A DNA stretch of 10,572 bases from Candidatus Aminicenantota bacterium (GTDB lineage: Bacteria > Acidobacteriota > Aminicenantia > Aminicenantales > Aminicenantaceae): NCBI GenBank assembly GCA_030615975.1, contig JAUWYH010000035.1:1-10572 (forward strand), written 5' to 3'. This document shows positions 5,283-10,572 of this stretch, piece after piece. The position numbers and the translations under genes are program-made. The notes beneath the pieces are model-generated. The model saw only the letters and a program-made list of their open reading frames with translations, did no database searches and had not been told where the DNA came from. Each line of letters begins with the position of its first letter. The stretch's first letter is position 1.

Positions 5283-6440
5283 TCATTTTCTCATGCCTTT
5301 TTTTGGCTTGAATATTTTATTCCAAAAGAAGAGAAGAGGACAGGATTGATATATTGAAGAATAAGTTCCTATGATGACTCCTATCATCATTGTAAAGGCA
5401 AAATCATTAATAACTTCGCCCCCGAAAAAGAAAAGAGCGCTAACAGTCAGGAATGTTGTTCCGGAGGTTATAACTGTGCGGCTTATGGTCTGGTTAATGC
5501 TTGTATCCAGGATGTCTTGAAAATCATGTTTTCTTAAAATTTTTAAATTATCCCTGACTCTATCGAAGACAACAATCGTGTCGTTCAGCGAATATCCCAC
5601 TATTGTCAGAATGGCTGCAATGACAGGAAGATTGATTTCTCTGTTTGTAAACGAGAGGATTCCTATTGTAATTAAAACGTCATGTGCCAATGTCAGGATT
5701 GCAGAGACTCCATAGGCAAACTTAAAGCGAATACCTATGTAGATGAGCATTCCTATGAGAGCCCAGATAGTCGCCTGAGCCGCCTTTTGTCTGAGGTCGT
5801 GGCCGACTTGAGGGCCGACTGTTTCTCTGCGTTTTATGGTTAGGCTTCCGAGAAAAGTTTTTTCTTTTAGAAGTTTTATAACTTCTTGGTTTATTCCTTC
5901 TTTTACCAGCTGGTCGAAGTTTCCAATTATTCCCTTGAGTTCTTTTGATTCTCTCTGTTTGATTATTTTTTCGGCTATTTCCCGAGCTTCATCGGGGAAA
6001 GAAGTTTCAATAATATATGTGAGTTCACTCGCATCGACGTTATTTATATCTTTTAATCCGTTTTTAAGGGCTAATCTATCTTTCTCTGTTTTTAGAACTT
6101 CGATAACCTTATTTCCCATTATCTCATGTGCTTCCAATTCTTGGTCTATTTCTTCTTTAGGAAGCATAGTTCTAATCATAAATTCTCTCTCTCCTTTTTC
6201 TACTTCCTGAATCTTGCTGTTACCTAGGCCAACATTACTTAGAGACTGCCTTAATTCAACAATGGGAAAAGGAGTATTAAACCTGATTTGAATCAAGGTT
6301 CCCCCAGCAAAGTCAATACCATAATTCAGTCCTTTGCTTGTGATGTTGAGAATCCCTACAAGAATGAGAATTCCTGATAGAGAAAATGCAATAAATTTGA
6401 ATTTCATAAATGTGAAGTTGGGCTTTTTGAATATCTGCAT
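5283..6440 (-). CDS. secF: Protein translocase subunit SecF
   Basis: SecF forms with SecD the inner-membrane complex that uses the proton-motive force to pull exported proteins through SecYEG. Visible are TM1 at about 12-33, the GIDFAGG motif at 41-47, RRETVGPQVG at 194-203 before TM2, and the TM4 signature VGYSLNDTIVVFDRVRDN at 271-288, then the last membrane helices. At 385 aa it is longer than usual (E. coli 323). The excess lies in the first periplasmic loop, about residues 85-190, which contains charged helical sequence. The ATG comes 4 nt after the secD stop with no clear Shine-Dalgarno site, so translational coupling is likely. Met12 is a less likely start, because SecF proteins usually have a short FKKxNFxF-like lead. 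Confidence 0.95.
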   Translation of the reverse strand: MQIFKKPNFTFMKFKFIAFSLSGILILVGILNITSKGLNYGIDFAGGTLIQIRFNTPFPIVELRQSLSNVGLGNSKIQEVEKGEREFMIRTMLPKEEIDQELEAHEIMGNKVIEVLKTEKDRLALKNGLKDINNVDASELTYIIETSFPDEAREIAEKIIKQRESKELKGIIGNFDQLVKEGINQEVIKLLKEKTFLGSLTIKRRETVGPQVGHDLRQKAAQATIWALIGMLIYIGIRFKFAYGVSAILTLAHDVLITIGILSFTNREINLPVIAAILTIVGYSLNDTIVVFDRVRDNLKILRKHDFQDILDTSINQTISRTVITSGTTFLTVSALFFFGGEVINDFAFTMMIGVIIGTYSSIYQSCPLLFFWNKIFKPKKGMRK

Positions 6441-6444
6441 TTTT

Positions 6445-7992
6445 TTATATGCTTAGCTTCTCTATTTTTTTTCTTTTGGAGTAGACTAGATCAAAGATTA
6501 AATGAGAGACAAAGACTGCTGTGAACATACTGGCAGTGATACCGATGATCAGAGTTATAGCAAATCCTTTGACAGGTCCGGTCCCAAATTGAAAGAGAAA
6601 AATTGCGGCAATGATTGTGGTCACGTTTGCATCCAGAATTGTCCTGAAGGCACGAGAGAATCCGACTGAAATCGAGCTCAAGATGCTTTTTCCTGAAGAA
6701 AGTTCTTCTCTTATTCTCTCAAAAACCAAGACATTGGCATCAACCGCCATGCCTATGGTCAGTATGATTCCAGCGATACCCGGCAGAGTCAGAGTTGCTT
6801 TAAAATAGGATAAGGCACCCATAAGGATGAGGATATTTAGAGCAAGGGCTGCGATGGCGTTAAAGCCTGAAAACCGATAATAAAAAACCATGAATATAAA
6901 AACCAGAATAAGAGCAATGATTGTCGCTGATAGGCCTTTCCGGATAGAGTCGGCTCCAAGGGAAGGCCCGATTGTTCTTTCTTCCAAATATTTGATTGTA
7001 GCTGGCATTGATCCTGCCCTGAGCAGCATAGCAATATCATCTGCTTCCTCAACGGTGAATCGGCCGCGGAGGATACCGCTGTCAGATATTCTACTCTCGA
7101 TGGTAGCCACTTCTTGGATTTTTCCATCAAGGACGATGGAAAGAGGTTTTCCTATATTCTCAGAGGTCATTTTAGAAAACCTCTTGGCTCCGTCAGGCTT
7201 AAAAGAAAAGGCCACAGCAGGGCTGTTCCATTCATCCTCGGAACGACGAGCATTTCGCAAATCATTTCCAGTTACAGTGGCAACGCGGGTTACAAGATAA
7301 TAGCCTCCTTCTGTCTTTTTTGGGTCTCCTCTTAAAATTTCCAAGTCTTCAGGGACCTTGCCGCCAAAGTCTTTGAGCAGAGTTTCTTCATCAGGGGCTG
7401 GCCCTCCTTTAACCAGTTTCCATTCCAAAAAAGCAGTTGTTTTTATGAGGTTTTTTACCTTATCAGGATTTTCCACTCCAGGGAGTTCGACTATGATTCT
7501 TTCTCCTGCTAATCCTTGTCTTTGGATGGTTGGCTCAACCAGCCCAAGTTCATCGACTCTGTTCCATATTGTCTGTTGGCATTGGCGGACAGCTTGATCT
7601 CTTAGATACCGGGCAACATTTGGTCTTATAGAAAGGGTGATGGTTTTACCTATAACAGAGTAATCCCATTCCTTAAAATAATCGTCAAGGAGATCTTTTA
7701 TCTTGCCTTCTTGGTCAGGATTGATTTCTTGAATTGTGAACCGGCCTAGTTTTCCCTTAACAATTGTTTCAAACTCGATATTTTTCTTTTTCAGTTGATC
7801 TCGAAGACGCATGATCTCTTGGTCTGTCTCGATGTTTATGGCATCATCCGTCACGACCTGAAGGACAAGATGCATTCCTCCTTTTAAATCCAGGCCAAGA
7901 TTGATTTTATCTTTTGGGGGATAGGAGAGAAAGATGGCTAAGGCTACAACTGCAATGACCAAGATCAATTTCCAGCGCAATTTTTTTTTCAT
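6445..7992 (-). CDS. secD: Protein translocase subunit SecD
   Basis: SecD is the larger partner of SecF in the Sec accessory complex; its periplasmic P1 domain is thought to capture emerging substrate. The sequence shows TM1 at about 7-24, the conserved GLDLKGG at 33-39, a periplasmic region up to about 340 including VDELGLVEPTIQRQG, RTIGPSLG at 339-346, and five further membrane helices. The TM4 motif GMAVDANVLVFERIREE lies at 414-430 and carries the functionally important Asp418 and Arg residues. The 515-aa length is normal. Codons 2-4 (Lys-Lys-Lys) form a run of nine A. The site before the ATG is weak (AAGCTGAG). It lies 63 nt after yajC, with no convincing promoter between them. Confidence 0.96.
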   Translation of the reverse strand: MKKKLRWKLILVIAVVALAIFLSYPPKDKINLGLDLKGGMHLVLQVVTDDAINIETDQEIMRLRDQLKKKNIEFETIVKGKLGRFTIQEINPDQEGKIKDLLDDYFKEWDYSVIGKTITLSIRPNVARYLRDQAVRQCQQTIWNRVDELGLVEPTIQRQGLAGERIIVELPGVENPDKVKNLIKTTAFLEWKLVKGGPAPDEETLLKDFGGKVPEDLEILRGDPKKTEGGYYLVTRVATVTGNDLRNARRSEDEWNSPAVAFSFKPDGAKRFSKMTSENIGKPLSIVLDGKIQEVATIESRISDSGILRGRFTVEEADDIAMLLRAGSMPATIKYLEERTIGPSLGADSIRKGLSATIIALILVFIFMVFYYRFSGFNAIAALALNILILMGALSYFKATLTLPGIAGIILTIGMAVDANVLVFERIREELSSGKSILSSISVGFSRAFRTILDANVTTIIAAIFLFQFGTGPVKGFAITLIIGITASMFTAVFVSHLIFDLVYSKRKKIEKLSI

Positions 7993-8055
7993 CTCAGCTT
8001 TTCTTTTTCAAAAAAAATAAATGGTTTAAATTTCTTTAATTGAAACGAATGAATG

Positions 8056-8391
8056 TTACTTTTCTATTTTTTTAGTGGTAAGGATAGCGGAGATAGCAGT
8101 TTTGGTGATGTCAACCTTGACGTTGGAGGAAATTTTAAGCTCAATTTTGTCCTTTTGAACTCCCATCACAGTACCGTAGATTCCTCCTGAAGTAACGACT
8201 TTGTCTCCAGGTTTGAGTTGTTCGACCATTTGCTGGTGTCTTTTCTGCTTTTTTCGTGATGGCATGATAATCAACATATAGAAGATCACGAAGACAAGGA
8301 TGAAGGGAATCAATGCCGTGATGAAATTTCCTCCACTTCGAGGAGATGGTTGAGCTTGGTGGAGTAAAGTGAAAAAACCAGCTAATATCAT
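8056..8391 (-). CDS. yajC: Preprotein translocase accessory subunit YajC
   Basis: YajC is a small inner-membrane protein that associates with SecD/SecF. The 111-aa product has one membrane segment at about 24-44 (ALIPFILVFVIFYMLIIMPS), directly followed by the family signature RKKQKRHQQMVEQLKPGD and then GDKVVTSGGIYGTVMGV at about 82-98. The N-terminal stretch before the membrane segment carries a short Gln-, Pro- and Ser-rich piece. The ATG follows tgt by 5 nt, and its Shine-Dalgarno site (GAAGAGG) is made of the last tgt codons, so the two genes are tightly linked. Confidence 0.95.
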   Translation of the reverse strand: MILAGFFTLLHQAQPSPRSGGNFITALIPFILVFVIFYMLIIMPSRKKQKRHQQMVEQLKPGDKVVTSGGIYGTVMGVQKDKIELKISSNVKVDITKTAISAILTTKKIEK

Positions 8392-8396
8392 TTTAT

Positions 8397-9512
8397 TTAA
8401 TCCTCTTCTTTTTTATTTATTATATTTATTAGTTTTTGATACGAATTTGATTGAATAGCTTGCCTAATTTTTTGGAAGATGTCAAGATAAAAATGGAGGT
8501 TATGAATAGTGTTGAGAATAGCTGAGCTGATCTCCTGTCTTTCGTAGAGATGGCGGAGGTAGGCGCGAGAAAAATTTTGGCAGGTATAACAGGAGCATTC
8601 CTCATCTAAAGGTTTGGGATCGTTTTCGTATTTTTTATTTTTGATGACAATTTTCCCCTTGCTGGTAAAGATAGTTCCGTTTCTGGCGTTTCTTGTTGGA
8701 AGGACGCAATCAAAAATATCTGTTCCTTTGCCTACTGCATCTAGGATATCACGGATATAACCTATGCCCATGAGATAGCGTGGTTTGTCTTCGGGAAGAA
8801 GAGAATTTGCCTTTTCCACAATTTCCATGAATTGAGATTTCGGCTCCCCTAGTCCAAGGCCTCCTAATGCATAACCATCAAAATCTATTTCCATTAGGTC
8901 TTCGATACTTTTTTTTCTCTGATCCCAGAATATACCTCCCTGGCATATTCCCCATAGAAGCTGATGCGGGTCTTTTTGAAGGAAGTGATTTTTGGAACGT
9001 TGAGCCCAATCGGTTGTCAGTTCGACTGCTTGTTTTGTTTTTTCTTCAGATGAGGGGAAGGGAAGGAAGTAGTCCAGAGTCATCATTATATCCGATCCCA
9101 ATTTTCTCTGGATATCGATAACATTTTCTGGGGAGAGGAAGATTTCGGTTCCATCAAGATGGGAAGTGAATTCGACTCCTTCTTTCCTGACTTTGATAAG
9201 AGGAGAGAGGCTGTAGATTTGAAATCCTCCGCTGTCAGAAAGAATAGGTTTTTTCCAGGAGATAAACGAATGGATTCCTCCAAGTTTTCTTATCGTTTTC
9301 ACTCCAGGGCGAAGATATAAATGATAAGAATTAACGAGAATAATCTGGGCTCCAAGGTTTTGGAGCTGGCTGTGGGGAAGACCTTTTACAGTGCCTTGGC
9401 TTGCTACAGGAATAAAGGCCGGGGTTTTAACATGTCCGTGTGGAGTATAGATAATTCCTGTTCGGGCAGAGGAATGTTTATCTCTTGCCGTAATCTTAAA
9501 AGATTCTTTCAT
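8397..9512 (-). CDS. tgt: tRNA-guanine transglycosylase
   Basis: Tgt exchanges guanine-34 of GUN-anticodon tRNAs for preQ1 on the queuosine pathway, in the cytoplasm. Seen in the 371-aa protein: DSGGFQ with general-base Asp93, GICQGG at 188-193, the GGLGLGE pocket loop at 217-223, nucleophile Asp268 in FDCVLPTRNARNG, and a zinc site C306-x-C308-x2-C311 with His337, 26 residues on as in Zymomonas Tgt. Odd: the usual DECTPYP substrate motif reads DYFLPFP at 147-153, so the Cys that normally sits in the preQ1 pocket is Phe149. The start is the ATG at 9512; only a weak GAGAAC precedes it. The position before yajC-secD-secF is the common one. No other queuosine gene is present. Confidence 0.95.
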   Translation of the reverse strand: MKESFKITARDKHSSARTGIIYTPHGHVKTPAFIPVASQGTVKGLPHSQLQNLGAQIILVNSYHLYLRPGVKTIRKLGGIHSFISWKKPILSDSGGFQIYSLSPLIKVRKEGVEFTSHLDGTEIFLSPENVIDIQRKLGSDIMMTLDYFLPFPSSEEKTKQAVELTTDWAQRSKNHFLQKDPHQLLWGICQGGIFWDQRKKSIEDLMEIDFDGYALGGLGLGEPKSQFMEIVEKANSLLPEDKPRYLMGIGYIRDILDAVGKGTDIFDCVLPTRNARNGTIFTSKGKIVIKNKKYENDPKPLDEECSCYTCQNFSRAYLRHLYERQEISSAILNTIHNLHFYLDIFQKIRQAIQSNSYQKLINIINKKEED

Positions 9513-9581
9513 TTTCTGTTCTCAAACTCGGCATGTTAGACTGAAAAAATATCGTAAACCATAGACGCCATACCAGATGGA

Positions 9582-9597
9582 CTGTTCAGTGGAACAG
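9582..9597 (-). other. Small hairpin in the ychF-tgt spacer
   Basis: In the 93-bp gap 9513-9605, CTGTTC-CACT-GAACAG (minus strand) forms a 6-bp stem with a 4-nt loop just after the ychF stop. The nearest run of T on that strand (9550-9545) is about 30 nt further on, so it does not make a good intrinsic terminator. I see no convincing promoter for tgt in the gap, so read-through from ychF or a poorly matched promoter are both possible. Confidence 0.25.
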
Positions 9598-9605
9598 ACC
9601 CTACA

Positions 9606-10572
9606 TTATGTGGAAAAGCGAAAAAATATCACGTCTCCATCCTCAACAATGTAGTCTTTTCCCTCAAGGCGAATGGCCGCCTTTTCTTTAGCTGCTTGAA
9701 AAGAGCCGTGGTCGAGAAGTTCTTTCCAGGAGATAACTTCCGCTCGGATAAAGCCTTTCTCAATATCTGAATGGATAATGCCTGCTGCATTGAGAGCCGA
9801 TATGTTTTTCTTTATTGTCCAAGCCTTGACTTCCTTCATACCGATGGTGAAGAAGGTGATAGCCCCGAGAAGAGTATAGGAAGCTTTTAGAAATCTTGTG
9901 GCGCTTAGCTCTTTCAATCCATATTCTTTAAGAAAAATTTCTTTTTCTTCTTCAAGTTTTATGATTTCTGCCTCAATTTTTCCGCAGAAAGCAAGGACCG
10001 CTATTTCTTTTTTTGAAATCGAGCAAATTCGCTCAGGGCTTTCGATTTGAGGAATATTCTTTTCATCAATATTGATCATATGGAGGAGCGGTTTTTGAGT
10101 GAGAAAGGCAAAGCTTTTTGTAAACTTTTCCTCTGCAGGAGAAAGCTGAATCTCGCGAATTCCCTTGCCTTCCTCAAGATGAGGCCGAAGATGCTCGAGA
10201 ATCTCTTTTTCTTTTTCTCCTTCAGGATGTTTTGTCCTTTTCAGTTCTTTCTCCAGTTTGTCCAACCGGTTCTCTATTGAGATTAAATCAGCCAAGATGA
10301 GTTCCTCTTCCATTGAGAGAACATCATCTTTTGGATTGATTGTTCCTTTTGGATGGGGAATTTGTGGATCGGAGAATCCTCGTACCACGTGAGTCAAACC
10401 GTCCGCTTTTCTAAGATAATCAAGATAGGTACTGTTTTTGATTTCACCGTAGGATATTCCGGCCAGATCAACGAAATCCACTGAGGCTGGTTTCTTCTCC
10501 TTCTCAGGATAAAGAGCTGCTAATCTGTCTAAACGAAAATCGGGGACTGGGCACGTTCTCCGGTTTGGCTCT
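9606..10572 (-). CDS. ychF: YchF/OLA1-like P-loop NTPase, partial (5' end beyond the window)
   Basis: The frame is open to the right edge. The visible part starts EPNRRTCPVPDFRLDRLAAL, matching the YchF segment 'EPN...PVPD.RLD.LA'. It continues through VDFVDLAG (the G3 motif) and HVVRGFSDP. A charged helical coiled-coil insert follows. NIDE matches the unusual NxxE base-recognition motif of YchF. The C-terminal TGS/DUF933 domain is complete, with FFTIGMKEVKAWTI and EKGFIRAEVISW, then EGKDYIVEDGDVIFF near the end. YchF proteins are ribosome-associated ATPases linked to stress and translation. The P-loop lies outside the window. The switch II region is atypical: the usual GASxGEGLGNxFL is absent and the segment is about 4 residues shorter. 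An internal GTG at 10481 is not the start, because YchF homology continues upstream of it. Confidence 0.88.
   Translation of the reverse strand, partial: EPNRRTCPVPDFRLDRLAALYPEKEKKPASVDFVDLAGISYGEIKNSTYLDYLRKADGLTHVVRGFSDPQIPHPKGTINPKDDVLSMEEELILADLISIENRLDKLEKELKRTKHPEGEKEKEILEHLRPHLEEGKGIREIQLSPAEEKFTKSFAFLTQKPLLHMINIDEKNIPQIESPERICSISKKEIAVLAFCGKIEAEIIKLEEEKEIFLKEYGLKELSATRFLKASYTLLGAITFFTIGMKEVKAWTIKKNISALNAAGIIHSDIEKGFIRAEVISWKELLDHGSFQAAKEKAAIRLEGKDYIVEDGDVIFFRFST

Noticed and set aside
5836..6210. Plus-strand 124-aa Ser/Phe-rich frame opposite secF
   Set aside because: Antisense shadow of Lys/Glu-rich secF codons; no start signal.
6890..7300. Plus-strand 136-aa frame opposite secD
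   Set aside because: It lies wholly antisense to strongly conserved secD sequence and shows no recognisable domain.
7981..7989. Run of nine A in secD codons 2-4 as a phase-variable tract
   Set aside because: It simply encodes Lys-Lys-Lys in an AT-rich gene; on/off switching of an essential export gene is unlikely.

Overview
The window reads as a piece of chromosome from an AT-rich, didermic (Gram-negative type) bacterium. It has a TonB-ExbB-ExbD system, SecD/SecF/YajC, Tgt and YchF. The TonB carries a 12-proline run and eight GGV-type tetrapeptides, and SecF has an enlarged periplasmic loop. From memory these styles resemble Acidobacteriota or Candidatus Aminicenantes; that placement is an inference. 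No rRNA, tRNA, CRISPR array, transposase or phage gene is visible.

Left end (1-250): a large, nearly coaxial inverted repeat. Bases 1-90 are an inverted copy of about 214-303, which holds the leader and first 17 codons of the larE-like gene. A divergent second reading frame with almost the same N-terminus therefore runs off the left edge. At the centre lies a smaller pair of inverted hairpins of the widespread 'ATTCCCGC...GCGGGAAT' type.

Plus-strand cassette (251-3176): a LarE-like PP-loop sulfur transferase with three cysteines, a ParB-N-domain protein, and a radical SAM protein of the spore photoproduct lyase (SPL) family. The genes are 6 nt apart and then overlap by 8 nt, so they are probably co-transcribed and translationally coupled. 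The SPL-like protein has a Glu where SPL has its catalytic Cys, so a different chemistry is likely. A perfect 14-bp inverted repeat sits in the last codons of the cassette, at the convergent junction with exbD.

Minus-strand block (3229-10572): in transcription order, ychF (5' end outside the window), tgt, yajC, secD, secF, then tonB, exbB, exbD. The tgt-yajC-secD-secF order is the classical one: queuosine tRNA modification followed by the Sec accessory complex that uses the proton-motive force. A near-consensus sigma-70 promoter (TTGTCA, 17 bp, TATAAT) lies between secF and tonB, so the energy-transduction genes form their own unit. TonB, ExbB and ExbD together carry proton-motive energy to outer-membrane transporters.

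The most noteworthy items are the inverted duplication of the larE 5' end, the larE / ParB-like / SPL-like cassette with its altered radical SAM active site, the divergent YchF switch region, and an unusual substrate-pocket motif in Tgt.
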